Shown: positions 24,119 to 36,883 of the stretch, in pieces | How the letters are laid out: every line of letters begins with the position of its first letter | Numbering within the stretch: position 1 is the first letter of the stretch | From: Poronia punctata | Taxonomy: Eukaryota; Ascomycota; Sordariomycetes; Xylariales; Xylariaceae | Length of the DNA stretch: 64,000 nucleotides | Assembly (NCBI GenBank): GCA_022579005.1 | Contig: MU401530.1 | Span: 1 to 64,000, forward strand | Direction: 5' to 3' | The notes under the pieces: generated by a model | What the model was told of the DNA's origin: nothing | Database searches by the model: none | The model's input: only the letters and a program-made list of their open reading frames with translations | Position numbers and translations under genes: made by a program

Positions 24119-26449
24119 GGTGTAGATGGTAAGCAACCGCTCTACTGGCAAACATAAGCTCCAAAAATGGCAGAAGACTTAAATTTGGCAATTGAAGTCG
24201 GACCAAGCGAGAAAACCCGAGCGATGGGCTGCATTTTGATCAAAACCTCTAGGGCAGGCCGGGCAGGCTGGAGGGAATGAGAGGGACTGGGAAGGGCCGG
24301 AAGGGATTCGGGAATCTTCAAGCTTTGTCGGAAAGGTCCGAACCGGGTGGTGTATATCGTAGCCGCATTCTCTGTCTCGACGAAAAATAATTCCCTATTC
24401 GCATTTCCCTTCCATCGGTGGTACGACGTGGTGTTCGTTTCGTGGTCTCTGACAATCCGCCATGTGGCCTGGCGTTTCGCTGAAGAAATCCGAATAAATG
24501 AACACATGCGCTATTTCTCGGTGAGAATGGGAAGAACATGTCAATATCCTTGCTGATCGCTTCTAGGCCTGCCTGAGGATCCAATCATTTACTCGTGGGT
24601 GTGGCTATGGCGTATGTTGTTGCGATCGAGGCTACTGAAGGGAATCCAATAGGGCATAAAGGGAGTCATGGATGGAGCGCGAGACGCTGGTTGCCTTGCC
24701 CTGTACAATGTCTAGGGCAAGAGAAATCGTATGCTAGGCAGCCTGGTCTGCCTTCCGGGGGTTACTATGTGGTGGGAAGGGCACCAGCAGAAAGTCAAAG
24801 TGGACCTGATTGGGCATCATAATCCAACTTGATCCGTCTTTCGTAGGATAACAAATGGGTTGAAATCGTGCTGGCGACGCGGGAGAGGGGGACGGTATGA
24901 CTGAATTAATCATAAGTCGTCGGTGACGGAGAAGGGCCTGTAGTGACCATGTTTGTAGTAGTGGCCATGTCGGGCTATGGTTAAATGGTAAAGGGGTTTG
25001 ACTGCCCGACAAAGATTGTCCTCACATGACGTTGGTTTCTGGCTTTGGGATAGGGGACGAGATAAGTCTATAGCGACGGAGACCAAAAGGCAGATTAGAA
25101 GACAGAAAGCTAGAATTATGGGAACGACGGCCCATATCTATACAAAGACGAACCTCAACTACATGATTTAGCCCCCTACGGGATCGACTCTCCACGACCC
25201 AACAAGTAGTATGAGCAAGCACATAGCATATATATTTAGTATAGGCAGTGCCCCCTCAAGTTTGACCATCTAGAAAGGCTATCGCCAGACTTAGGGGGTA
25301 GGACGCCCGCTTGGTGCTACATCGAGGGCGAGAGAGAATTCGTTGCATGTGCTGTGTTGTCATGCTATTCGCTCTCGTTGCGTAAATGCATCTTACAGGT
25401 GCCCCGGCATAGCTAATATGAGGGGAACACATTAAAAATAGATACCTCTAAGCCTCCATCAGAGCGAACTTGAAGAATGCCAGTGGATCATCCGCGACGG
25501 GTTGTGGGCTAAGAATTTGAGCGAGTCATCATAACCTACAAACTGATCTTTCCCAAAAGCATCCAAACGTCGCTGACACCTGGCCCGTATATCTGTGCCT
25601 TCTTCCTTTCAGAGCGACTTGTACGTGTGCGGAAACACGTATATTAGGGCACGGGGTTCTTTCACAAGTCCCCTGCCATAAAAGGGGGGGTTAACCCTTG
25701 GACGTGTGAATTCAAAACACCTGATTCGACAGCTAAAGGTGCGTCATATGCGGCCAATACTTGGGGAATGCTGCACAAGGAGGCAGTAAAGCCTTTGATT
25801 CGTACCCGAGATGCATAAATATTGGTGACCTCCATTGTATAGTTCCATACGTCCGCATCGGCTATTTGGGGTTCGTCAAAGCCTCTGGAGTCAGAAACAG
25901 AAAGCGGTCGCTGGTCTGACAGATACCCAAAGGGTGATGGCCGTGTCAAATTACCACATGGAATTTTGTCCGAAGAAGATACTCGTTGTTTCGTCTCGGA
26001 AAATATTCTAAAGCCTACAGGCAAAACGTATATAGAAACGGTATGTGGTTCACCAGAGAACAACGTTCTTGTAAGCGCCTGCTTTCCTTTCGGTCCTCGT
26101 ACAAGTACACGTAAATTTGGGCGCAGATGATAAAGTGGAAATAAAGTGGAAATAAAGTGGATGCGAGTGGGATAGTAGGCGGGACTCTATTGGGCAACTT
26201 GAAACTATTGAAGCACGGTGTAAAGGGATATTAACACGGTACTACAAAACTGTCCAATGCAAAACGCAGGTACGAGTAGGTAGATGATTACCTAAGGACC
26301 AACCAAGAGAGCAACACCTTATCGATACTCTTCGCTATTGTTCTCTCGCCTCAACTCCAAACGGGCATCATCAATCGTGCTTAAATTGAAGCTTGCATCT
26401 CTATTGATGACATCATCTCCCCGTACACGTGAACCCCGTCGAAACCATC
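24119..26449. other. intergenic between the zinc-finger gene and the SPF30-like gene
   Basis: Serves as a shared upstream region for two divergent genes. A 133-codon minus frame at 25662-26063 reads somewhat protein-like but has no ATG at its start, no intron partner and no recognised domain. Nothing else is supported. Short AAATAAAGTGG repeats are at 26134-26160. Confidence 0.5.
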
Positions 26450-27497
26450 ATGGCCGATATAACAAGCATCGAGAGGGATATAAAGGATTTCCGCGAACAG
26501 GTGCGTGCCAGTTCATATCTCTGGAGTTCTACTACCATGTATACACGAGACGACTAACGCTAACGGCCTTTCTGTCTCCAGCTTGATGTCGTGGAATCCG
26601 GACTGAAAGATGATCCTGGTAACGCCGAGCTCCTTGCCCTCAAGTCCGAGTTAGATGATGGGCTTGCGCTACTGAACGAAACCCTTGCTGAGTTGAAACC
26701 GACAAAGGCACCTCCAAAGTCAGAACCTGCTGCGTCATCGCCATCACCACAACCCGTACAGGAAAAATGGTCGAGAGAGAATCATCCAGCATTCAAAAAG
26801 TCCCAGCCGGTGGAAGAGAAAGAAGTCGAAACCGGTCCAGTAACCTACAATGTCAACGACAGCGTCATGGCGAAGTGGCTTTCTGGCGACAAGGCTTTCT
26901 ATCCCGCTCGCATCATGTCCATCACCGGTTCATCTACTGCGCCCATCTATGTGGTAAAATTCAAAAGCTACGATACAACCGAGCAGTTGCGTGCCAAGGA
27001 CATTCGGCCTGTTGCGCAGAAGAGAAAAGCAGACGGGACACCAGTCGGTACTAGCGGGCCCTTTACCGCCCCGGCCCAGCCGCCGCCGCCCTCGTCCACC
27101 TCAACGATCCCTGGCGTGATTTCTGCCGCCGCAAGTATCAACCCCGAGCTGGCACAGAAGAGTAAAGAGGAGGCACAAAATGCAGCCGATGGGAAGCCCA
27201 AGGCCAAGAAGATCAAAGCCAAGAAGGAACTCGAGGCCGGCAAGAGCAAATGGCAAGACTTCAACAACAAATCCAAGTTTGCCAAGGCACACAAAGGCAA
27301 GAAGGATAGCATGTTCCGTACGCCCGACGGTGTACACGGTAGAGGTTTGTGCCTATCTCAAACACCAAACAGTTGGATCCAAATGGAATGCTGACCCTCA
27401 CTTGTTAATAGTTGGCTTTACAGGCTCCGGACAAGCCATGCGGAAAGATCCCACGAGGAGCCGCCATATATACCAAGCAAATGAGGAACTGGACTAA
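26450..27497 (+). CDS. spf30: SPF30-like Tudor-domain splicing factor
   Basis: A 299-residue protein from three exons (26450-26500, 26582-27344 and 27412-27497). The donors are GTGCGT and GTTTGT, the acceptors CTCCAG and AATAG, and the first intron has a GACTAAC branch site. The N-terminus is a helical region (MADITSIERDIKDFREQ...). A Tudor domain lies at about residues 107-161 (NDSVMAKWLSGDKAFYPARI ... VVKFKSYDTTEQL ... DIRPV). The C-terminal half is Lys-rich. It ends with the conserved short block VGFTGSGQAMRKDPTR. The family (SMNDC1/SPF30) binds dimethyl-arginine on Sm proteins and supports assembly of the U4/U6.U5 tri-snRNP in the nucleus. The final exon is needed to recover the conserved end and supports the splice model. 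Confidence 0.9.
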
Positions 27498-27965
27498 CGG
27501 CGGTTGCAGGCGAGTCAAGCGGAAATACGATTACTGTTCACAGGGAACTTACGAGGATGGTGTGGCGTTCATGGTCTGGTCTGGTCTGGTCTGGTATATA
27601 GGATCTGTTTCCTCTCCCTTTGTTACATAGGTTGCATGCTAACGTGTCTTTCGAGCGGAACGCTGCATTTTGTGCTCCGGCAACATCGTGCTGAACACCA
27701 GAGCAACAATCCAACTAAAATAATAACAGCGAAGTCGTTTCTTCCCTTTGGATATGATGTGTGGGTTTTATGCTAAACGCTTTATCCGTACGCAGGCTAT
27801 CAGAAGTTCGAAACCTCGCTATGGCCGGGCGACATTCAAGGTAAGAGTTAATCTTGGATGGCTATGGCCCAACCTAGAAAATGTGATATTATAGTACAAT
27901 TATTTGCCGTGAACACAAATATGTTTGGTGGTTATACACAATAGATGTTACATGCTACGTCTTCC
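27498..27965. other. convergent 3' intergenic region
   Basis: Lies between the 3' ends of the SPF30-like gene and IND1. It contains a GGTCT tandem repeat (four to five copies, 27573-27595). A segment at about 27797-27839 is bounded by TACGCAG on the left and GTAAGAG on the right. That could be a spliced part of the 3' untranslated region, but nothing proves it. Confidence 0.5.
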
Positions 27966-29096
27966 TTAGAGACCTATCTTCTGACCCAGTCGCCGAGCAA
28001 TGTCCATGAATGCTTGGGCCCTGACGCTTTCAGGCTCCGATACTACAGTGGGCTTGCCCCGTTGCCCGTCGTCTCCCACGTTTTGATGCAACGGAATATC
28101 TCCGAGTAAATCGATAGAGTGTTCTTCGCAAAGAGTCTTGGCTCGTTCATTGGACCCAAACACAGCCGTGTCTTGATGACAATGTGGGCAGCAGAACAAG
28201 GACATATTCTGGACTAACCCTAATAACGGCACGTTGACTTTCTTGAACATGTTGATCCCCTTGACGGCATCCTTGACAGCCAAGGTATGGGGCGTCGTCA
28301 CAATGACAGACCCTAGTATGACAATGTAAGCTCACAGCACCCAGCCATATTTAATAAGAGATACGTACCATCTAGAACAATCTGCTGCGTAACTGTGAGC
28401 TGTGTATCACCTGTTCCTGGAGGGAGATCCAAAACTAGGACATCTAGGCCTCCCCACTCTACCTCGTGCAAAAGCTGCTGAAGAGCTTTCATCACCATCA
28501 AACCTCGCCATACCACGGGCGCATCCTCACCTACAAGGTAACCCATCGACATTGTCTTGACGCCATAATTCGACATGGGAAGTAATTGGTTGTCTGAGCC
28601 CACGTCAACATATACGCACAAAGTATGTGAACAAGATCGAAAAGGGATGCTTACTAGACGATAGCCTGGGCTCTCCTGACAAGTTGAAAAGTGTAGGGAT
28701 AGAAGGACCAAAGATGTCAGTGTCCAATATACCAGCCCGATAGCCCTGACGAGCAAAAGCCAACGATAGATTTGCTGGAAGAGTTCAATCAGCCAACAAC
28801 TTTTGTCGCGTAACAGCTGATCACAGCAGGTACTTCTTACCGGCAACAGTGCTTTTCCCTACGCCTCCCTTTGCTGAGGATACTGCGATTACCTTGCCGA
28901 CATCTTTGATCGCTCGTCGTTCGGGTAGACCTCGTTGCATCCGGGGGATGGACCCTGTGCGAGGGAGGCCCTGATATTATCTACGGTTAACCAGGTCCTC
29001 AGGGCTGTGTATACGGGGTTATGTATGACTTACTAGTGGGTTCTCATGTTGCAGGGACCGAAGGGTATGGAAAAGTCGGGTTGAGGCTGGTCTCAT
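27966..29096 (-). CDS. ind1: mitochondrial Fe-S P-loop ATPase IND1 (NUBPL), complex I assembly
   Basis: A 294-residue protein from five exons: 29034-29096, 28841-28970, 28655-28774, 28369-28593 and 27966-28312. All introns are GT-AG and all junctions keep frame. Seen motifs are the deviant Walker A SSAKGGVGKST at about residues 52-62 (with the extra upstream Lys of Mrp/Nbp35 ATPases), the second loop DTDIFGPSIPTLF, Walker B LDVLVLDLPPGTGD, and CPHC at about 221-224. The Cys pair holds a bridging [4Fe-4S] cluster in this family. The N-terminus is Arg/Ser/Thr-rich, as expected of a mitochondrial presequence. In fungi IND1 delivers Fe-S clusters to respiratory complex I. Cytosolic Nbp35/Cfd1 are less likely given the presequence. 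It shares a 642-bp divergent upstream region with BFR2. Confidence 0.92.
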
Positions 29097-29738
29097 TGTA
29101 ATTGATTGGAAGTTGGCCAGCCCGTTTGTATGTTTCTTACTTCATATGAAAATAATGATTGGATTATAAGGCCTGGGATATTAGGGATCTAGGAATCTAG
29201 GAGAAATAGATGTCAACTTTGATTTGACTTCACATTCTAGAAGAGCGGCATAAAAAAGGGACTGACCTCGGACTAGATTTGTCTAGGTTAGACGATTTAT
29301 TATGATGTTTATGATTGTTTGTATATTACTGATTTGATAGAAAATAACACATACTACCTATCATACAACTGTTAGAAAAACACAGCTTTACGTGTATACT
29401 CGTACTTGTAAATGCCATGAGATTGAGGATAAGACTGCCGTTCAAAGTACACGTACTTTATATCCACTCCAGTCTCCCTGAGCTACAAACTGACGTACAT
29501 ATTCTGCACCGCTACCTCATCTACGTGTACCTACCCCAGCACCGCGTCCGGACGCTAAAAAAGTGCAGGGTGCGGGTGCTGCAGTAGCTAGTCCCCCACT
29601 ATAAACTATACTGCCAAATCTCACCGCTAAAATTTTCCCATACTCACTCCCCACCTAGATTTGATACAGCGATGGTTTGAATGAAATAACGGGGTGATCG
29701 ATTATAAAACTCCAGCAATTACTCAAATCAGAGACAAG
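29097..29738. promoter_or_regulatory. divergent promoter region of IND1 and BFR2
   Basis: A 642-bp gap between two start codons pointing away from each other. There is an AT-rich middle (29300-29360) and a GC-richer stretch near 29540-29580. No known binding site can be named by eye. It must hold both core promoters unless one transcript has a distant 5' exon. Confidence 0.5.
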
Positions 29739-31956
29739 ATGGTTAAGAAACAAGGCTATGCGCGAAAAGTAGCCGATCTAGTCGAGCGGGCCGTCAAAGG
29801 TAAAAAAACCCTCCGAAAAATGCTTTATATACTTGGGGAGACTGTTTATACTCAACCTTGAAAACAGATTACGATCCGGAAGCCGACGTAGCGCCCAGAC
29901 ATAGCAGCGACGAAGAAGAAGAAAGTGGCGAAGATGTCGTTGGTACGGAGCATTATGTGGCTGTTGGGTACGTCGTGGTGGCCTTTTACCTTTTTGTTTT
30001 TTCTGTGTGTGTGACTGGAGCGAACCCAATACTTACCAGCTTTTTTTCCGTGTGTGTTCAGAAAGAGTAAATTGCGACGAAACGATATACAGACCTTGGG
30101 ACCGAAATACCAGGGTGTACGAGTGTCGCGCGATGCCTTAGACGACGATGACGATGACGAGGATGAAGAGGAGGTTTCCAGCGAGGATGGTTCGTCCAAT
30201 TACGAAGATGCGCTCGAGGAATTCGACGACCCAGACGAAGCGGACTTGGAGGCAGATCAGAAGGGACAAGAGGACGTGGAGATTGATAGCGACGAGGCGT
30301 TTGGCGAGAGCGACGAAGAGAGATTCAAAGATTTTACCTTTAGGGGAAGCTCGAAACCTACGCCTAAGAAGTCGAAGCATGCGAAGAGGCCGACTGCTGC
30401 CGATTTCATGATGTCGGACGAAGACGAAGACGAAGAAGAGCAAATTGGAGATGGGACCGAGGAGTCCGACGAGGATGGTTCAGACGAGGAAGGGTCTTTG
30501 GACGGTTCAGAACTCGGTGGTCTTATTGATGATGAAGCCGAGGAATCTGAAGATGATGAGGACGAAGACGAAGACGAAGACGATGAAGATAGCGACGAAA
30601 GCAGCAGCGACGACGAGGGCGAGAACGAGGAGGACGACGACGACGGGGAAATACGTCCCAGCAAAAAGTCGAATCGCACAAACGGAACCGGTTTGGCAGC
30701 ATCCATCAAAGAGCTAGCCCTGGGTGAACGGAGTGTTGTCCAATCATTATCAAAAATGGCCGATGCCGATGTGGAAAAGGGTAGAGCGGTACAACGGCAG
30801 CGCAAAGGTTTTGATGCGCTTCTCAACGTCCGCATACGTCTACAGAAGTCGGTATGTCATACGCAGACTCTACAGTGATGAACAAAGACTAATACTTTAC
30901 AGCTTGTAGCTATAAATTCGTTCCAGTATGCTGAACAGCCGGCGGAGGAAGATTCAGAGCCCTACGACACGGCAGAGAAGTCGGCTATGGAACTTTGGAA
31001 AGCGCTTGATGGTTTCCGGACGAGTATAAACAAGGGGAAAAAGCGGAAACATGCCGACTCTGACGATATATCGACTTCCGCGTTGTGGGAAAGGATGCAG
31101 TCACACGAGAGAGCACAGTCCGCTAGAAGGAAACAAGTACTCGAGAAGGTGTGCACCCCAAGGACCCGAAAACGTTATGGATAGTGGCTGATGATTTATA
31201 CAGTGGTCTCGAGACGTCAAGAAAACCAGCATAACAGCAAGCACGGCCAATAAGTTTAGTAGTAACGCTGAAAAGCCCATCACGGCGATGCTCGAGGATG
31301 AGCTCAATGCTCCAGAACGGCTCATCAAACGTACACGGACACCGTAAGTCCGAGCCAAACGATCCGTTCCCAGTTATTACTGTCGAAGATTCTAATGTGG
31401 GTGCGTCACAGACGGTCCTGCGCGCCATATCATGCCGCCCGGAAGGTGAACGAGGATAGTTCGATATTCGACGATGCGGATTTCTACCAGCTCTTGCGTA
31501 AGTGGGAATAGGAGCGGCACATAAACTTTACAAAGCCAGCTAACACGGGAACCTGCAGTGAAAGAATTGGTGGACCAACGTTCCGGTGACGGCTCCGGCG
31601 CGGGGTTACAAACTGCTACCATCCGTTATGCAGCCGTTAAAGAAGCCAAAGCTAAGCGACACGTGGATACAAAAGCGAGTAAAGGTCGCAAAATGCGTTT
31701 CGCACCAGTTGTTGTAAGTCGAACTCTCCGCACCTAGTAAAGTCGTAGTTGGACCACTGACACGATATGGTTAAAGAAATTACAAAACTTCATGGCGCCA
31801 GAAGACCGACGGAGTTGGGAGCAGGGTGCAATTGATAGATTCTTCGGTACCCTATTTGGGCAGAAGTTGGCTCTCAACGAAGAATCTTCAGATGAAGAAA
31901 TGGAAGATGCCGTCGCCGCAGAAGACGACGACGGCCTCCGACTGTTCAAAAGTTAA
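29739..31956 (+). CDS. bfr2: BFR2/AATF ribosome-biogenesis factor
   Basis: A 585-residue protein from eight exons: 29739-29799, 29868-29967, 30062-30851, 30903-31148, 31204-31343, 31412-31497, 31559-31713 and 31777-31956. All introns are GT-AG and every junction is in frame. After a short basic start comes DYDPEADVAPRHSSDEEEES and EHYVAVGKSKLR, typical of AATF/Bfr2. A long Asp/Glu/Ser-rich acidic region follows up to about residue 215. The AATF domain comes next (FQYAEQP ... ELWKALDGFRTSINKGKKRK), then the C-terminal Traube domain (KASKGRKMRF ... FMAPEDRRSWEQ ... FFGTLFGQ). The family acts in the nucleolus in early 40S (SSU processome) assembly. Very short introns split the C-terminal half, so the single-frame view shows only fragments. 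Confidence 0.93.
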
Positions 31957-34900
31957 TAGGGAAACGGGGTGTGTGTAGATTATGAAGCTGAGGAACGGTC
32001 TTACCGTTGGAAATACCCATTATGTACTGGCACGGTTTTATCGTCGATGTGGGAATCCGGGCAGAATCCGGGATTGAGAAAAGGCCCCGCATACCCGCCA
32101 TCCCACAATGACGATCACTGACCGGCATGCCAGAGATCGACAAGAGATCGTCCATCTTTTGAGAGAAGCTAACCCTCAAGGACAGGTTCTATAGCAGATC
32201 TCAACTACAATGAATTGATCAATACGAGGTGCTGCTTCTCAGATTCTTATTATATTCTTGATCACTTCCTCACCTCGAGACTCTTTTTTCCTCGTCACAT
32301 TTACTCGTCCTCTCAACCTACATTTCCGTCACAACTCGCAGCCTCTTACCTCTTCCCTTTTTCGCATCCAATCAAGACGAATATGCAATGAGAAAACGGG
32401 ATCAGTAAGCATGAATTCGACCTCCCACTCGTGGACATGGCGGCGCCATCGCATGCCGCGCAAGAAAACAGCAGCCCAGTCGAGATGCGAGAGATCCGGG
32501 TTTCGCCCTTATCGTTGCGTGGAAACAAGCTGGTCTCGCTCGCTTGCGCTTTCCTATCGATGATTCACACTTGCTGCTGTCGCCGAATTTGCGCCGAGCA
32601 CAACGCACGATACCTTACCCACGATTATACTCGCAATGGCCTGCCTATTTCCTCGTGGTGCTAAATGTAAAGCGAAGGTGGCTTTTGTGAGCCCCTCCTG
32701 TACACACGTGCAAGGAAGAATCGTGTTTCGGTCAATTCCACGATATCATGCGTCGTACCAAAAGGACATTGAATTCCGACCCAAACCGTGTTCAGACTTC
32801 CTTCGGATCGGCAACGCCGTTGGTGCCGTCAAACGACTCCGATGTGGAAGGAAAAAAGGGTATTGGTCTTTTTTTATCCTGCCGAATAAAGAAGGTTGCT
32901 GCTAATGTCGTGCTGTGTCTAATCCTTCGTCTCGCCCAAGGCTGCCAGGCTGATTACGCCAAGTGAAATGGGGATGATGAAACTGTCCAAATTTATCGCA
33001 AACCACTTCCTCCCAGGTCTTTATCGCAAAGAAAAATGGAAAGCCATTTCTAAGTGGCATCGGCTCTACTTGGAGAGCTTTGGCGCAAACGATAGCTGCC
33101 GTTTAGGGTATTGCCGATGGTGAGGAAACATGCGACTCCACTCGGACTGATATTTCTCTGGGGCCCCAGGCACGAATCTACCCTCATGGCGGGGCGGAGT
33201 TCATTGCGGTTTCATGAATCATCCACTAATACCATTCAGTTTTTTTACGATGCGACGGTCGAGGAAAACGTTACTCGAAAGCACGGCGCTTGATGGTGGG
33301 CATCTAAACCTATCGATTACGGCGGTCGAGAGTCGCAACGCACATCGCACATACTGTCTGTCAAGTTTTAGTTTGACTGCTCTCCCGGGCGCCCTAATCT
33401 GCTCAAATAGGTAGGGCTCCCGAAATTGAAGGTTTAGGATAAAGGAGAAAGTCGAGCCTCGTCGGTGGCATATTTAGCATGCCTTTATCTTCTAAGTGCC
33501 ATCCGGCGCTACCTCGGTCGCTGTCGAACTTCCGTATTGGGAGGTTTTTTGTCACTTTTAGACTGACGGGATGAGACGAACAATCAGCAGGAAACCCGCG
33601 CAAGGGGAGATTCGACTGCCGCTTTGTGGCGTTGGACCAGGATAGTAGTTGGAATTAAGTCGTGCGTGAAACCACCAATCAAAGACCGGCCACGCCTTTT
33701 GGACCATCCGGATGGAGGGGGAGACTATGTATTAAGGTTAAGATTAGGTAAGAGCCGGTTCCCGATCCACGCAAAGGCTTGCGCAGGTACAAACCGATCA
33801 GGTGCCGGAGGCCATCGACCTCCAAATTCCCCGAATTCCTCGACACATTCGAGGGCAAATTTGGATGCAGCAGATCCACTGCCAAGACTTGCACCACATG
33901 GGCTCCTTCCACGCGCGACAAAAATACATCACGGCTAACTGATAATGATCAAAAGACGGGGCACACATCGTCCAGAACGCCGCCAAGGATGGCGAAGCTT
34001 AAATCTACTCCTAGATTTATCCAGACTGTCCTAACTATTTTCTGCCTGTAGTACCCAAAACCTTAAAAAAGTACCTGGTTGAATGCGGCGTTGGTTGAAC
34101 GTACTAAACCTTACGTACGTGACTTACTCATACGCTAATACGCAAGTGTACAGAAGGTAGCAATGCAGGTAGGTACGTATTTGCACATGCCTTTTTGGAA
34201 GAGAGGGAAGCGAGCTGATTCGTCGATTTCACCATGTATGGCTTCATTTAGACTCCTGAAGGCTCCCCACAGACGCCCCTGTGGCCACAGACCATCATGT
34301 TACCTAGAATAGCGCCAAGCAGGTCAACGTTGTAACGACGTCCAATTGCATTCACTCGACTACCACATCACCACACCACATCTTGTGATTAAGTACGGAC
34401 TAATAGCCCTAAAGGCTACCTGAAACGATCAGGACGTGTGTGAATATCCTCCACGGCTGATGCTTTCGCAAAAGAAAGCAACGAGTTAAGGGGGATATAA
34501 TATGGTATATCATAAATCCGTTCCAAGCGCTGCCGAACGCCCCGTGGACCCTTTTCTCGGCACGCGTTCTCCCTTACCTCGTCCAAAAGGGGTAACAGTC
34601 GCGCAACCGAGCAGGTGGTTCATGTCACTCTAGAGTCCGCAAAGGTCATGCAAGGTCTCTATAATGCAAGTAATGAGTCTACGATCTCGACCAAAGTTCA
34701 GTCATCTCTGGACTGGTGCCATCATCAACCGGACACTTTGACAAACCCCTGCCTCTACCCAGTTTTGTTACTCACTTCCTCCGTTAACCACAGGGTCGCA
34801 ACAGACTGTCTCTCCACTTCGACGCCCATGGCTGTAGGATATGGAGTCTCTCTCTGGTCCAGACCTCACTCTCGTGCGCCTAAACCCGTGGCATACTTGT

Positions 34901-35264
34901 CCAGCTTCCCTCTTTCGTCAAGCTGACCCCAAAGTCTCGCATGGTCTCGCTTCGACCCTTGTCATCCTCACGTTCCTTTTTAGCGACAAGGCCATGGGAA
35001 CCTCATTCATGGCTGCGCCGCCGTTATCCGCGGATGGTACGGCGCAAACCATCACACACTGCTTTCTCTCGTCGTATACCGTCGACTAGGTAGAGGTCTC
35101 TTCATATAAAGAGATTGCATTCCCTCCATCAAGTCATGATCATCTCCTGTACTCCCCATCCAGATTCACTCCTTTGAACCAGATCGGTCACCACCACTCC
35201 TTCGCTAAGTTTGATACTTGCGCTTTGCATATTCTTGTCGTTCCTTCGATACCTATCAACAAAC
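31957..35264. other. 3.3-kb intergenic region, no supported gene
   Basis: Frames such as 32258-32563, 32636-32905, 33624-33938 and 34615-34926 overlap frames on the other strand, lack domains and have no intron partners. The last 200 bases before the GH16 gene are CT-rich and are a plausible promoter and 5' leader. Nothing else can be named. Confidence 0.5.
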
Positions 35265-36282
35265 ATGTTGTTCAAATTCCTTGCTCTCGCCGCCGCCGCG
35301 GCTACCGTCTCTGCCGAGAACCCCCCGGACTACAGCGGTTACGGATTTGAGAATATCTGGGCAGAGACTTTCGAGGGCGGCGCTGGCTCTTCCCCCAACA
35401 CCAACAACTGGAACATCATCCAGAGCGACTTCAACCAAAACAATGAATGGGAGCACTACGTCAACTCGCGTAGTATGTCATCGCCCTCTTCGTTTACTTT
35501 TACTGTACATGCTTTTAGTGTATAAGCCACTTTATCTGACATGATATCACAGGCACCTCGCAGCTCTCGGGTGGCGGCACCCTCCAAATCGTTCCGCAAA
35601 ACGAGAACGGACAGTGGAACTCTGCTCGTCTGGAGGGTACATACACCTTCACGCCCAGGGACGGCAGCCAGACCATCGTCGAGGCCAAGATCAAGTTCGG
35701 CGGCAACTCGCAGGGTAACAAGCAGGGCATCTGGCCCGCCTTTTGGCTCCTGGGCGACTCGATCCGCCAGGGCACGCAATGGCCCGCTTGCGGCGAGATC
35801 GACATTCTCGAGACCGTCAACGGCCTGACGACGGGCTACGGCACCATCCACTGCGACGTGGCCCCCGGCGGCATCTGCGACGAGTACAACGGCATCGGCG
35901 GCAACACGGCCTTTGGCGACAACGACTGGCACAGCTGGCGCGTCTTGATCGACCGTCGCCCCGACTGGACCAGCGAGTCCATCGCCTGGTATAAAGATGG
36001 AAACGAGTACCATCGCGTCACCGGCGGTCGCATCAATAACGAGGGTGTCTGGAACTCCCTCGTCGCCAGCCCGCTTTACGTCATCCTGAACGTTGCAGTT
36101 GGCGGTGACTGGGTATGATCTTCTTTTTCCTTCCCTCTCTCCATCTCTCCCCCCTTTTTTCTATTGTATTCGCTTACTGACATGACTTTCAATAGCCCGG
36201 TGTCCCCAACGGATCCACCCTCGGCGGCTGGGGAAGCGAGATGGAAGTCGCTTACGTCGCTGTCTACGACAACCCTTTCTAA
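35265..36282 (+). CDS. secreted GH16 beta-1,3-glucanase-type glycoside hydrolase
   Basis: A 284-residue protein from three exons (35265-35472, 35553-36112 and 36196-36282). The introns are GTATGT...CACAG and GTATGA...AATAG. A signal peptide is clear (MLFKFLALAAAAATVSA). The GH16 catalytic block GEIDILE lies at about residues 150-156, with Glu151 as nucleophile, Asp153 and Glu156 as acid/base. It is preceded by GIWPAFWLLGD and followed by YGTIHCD, DWHSWRV and YVILNVAVGGDW, all standard GH16 landmarks. The length matches a single-domain enzyme without anchor or binding module. It probably cleaves beta-1,3 or mixed-linked glucans outside the cell. Codon use is GC-rich in the third position, suggesting good expression. 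Confidence 0.93.
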
Positions 36283-36883
36283 ACATTCTCGCCCGCTTGC
36301 TCGTAGGCACGCATCTCCCTGTTTTTTATGACATCCGATTTATGAGTCACATTTCACGAAGGAGAAGAAAGAAGAAAAAAGCATCTTGAAAGGCGTTTGA
36401 TTTTTTCTGTTTCTATTTTTGTTTTTGTCTGTTATTGCATTTACGCATCAAAAGAAAAGGGGGTTGGTTGGTTTTTGGGAGTTTTTTGACGCGGCATTTG
36501 CATACATACATACCCACACTCGCTTGGTTTTTTTTTAACCTTTACCTTTACCTTTACCTTCTTCACTTTCGCTTCAGCTGTAAATAGTTTACACCACATC
36601 GTCATCTTACCTTTTGTTATGTGGTAACACATACACCCCCTTCTTGTATATATTTTTCTGTTTTCTCCGGTTTTCACCCTGGGGCAGAGATACTTAACCT
36701 TCGCTTCTTGCACATACTTTACATATCTAGCTACATATTGTATATAGGCAATTTTTACATGCACATACAGAAAAAAAGATGGCTCTGTTTTATTCCTTTG
36801 TGACTGATTTGAGAAAGCAATTGGGGAACTTGATATCATCTAGCATCGAATTATGAATGAGACTAATTCCCCTTCTACTAGAT
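36283..36883. other. convergent 3' region between GH16 and the MFS transporter
   Basis: T-rich on the plus strand, with CTTTACCTTTACC repeats near 36535-36560 (Lys/Val codons when read in reverse, which explains the 132-codon minus frame). No gene is supported. Confidence 0.6.

Noticed and set aside
25662..26063. 133-codon minus frame that reads somewhat like protein
   Set aside because: It has no ATG at its start, no plausible upstream exon and no domain; kept as unexplained intergenic DNA.
30257..30835. 192-codon Ser-rich frame antisense to BFR2
   Set aside because: It is the reverse reading of the acidic Asp/Glu codon runs (GAC/GAA/GAG read as Ser/Phe/Leu), so it is a shadow of the BFR2 acidic region.
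35456..36013. 185-codon frame antisense to the GH16 gene
   Set aside because: Same cause: strong third-position GC in the real gene keeps the opposite strand open.
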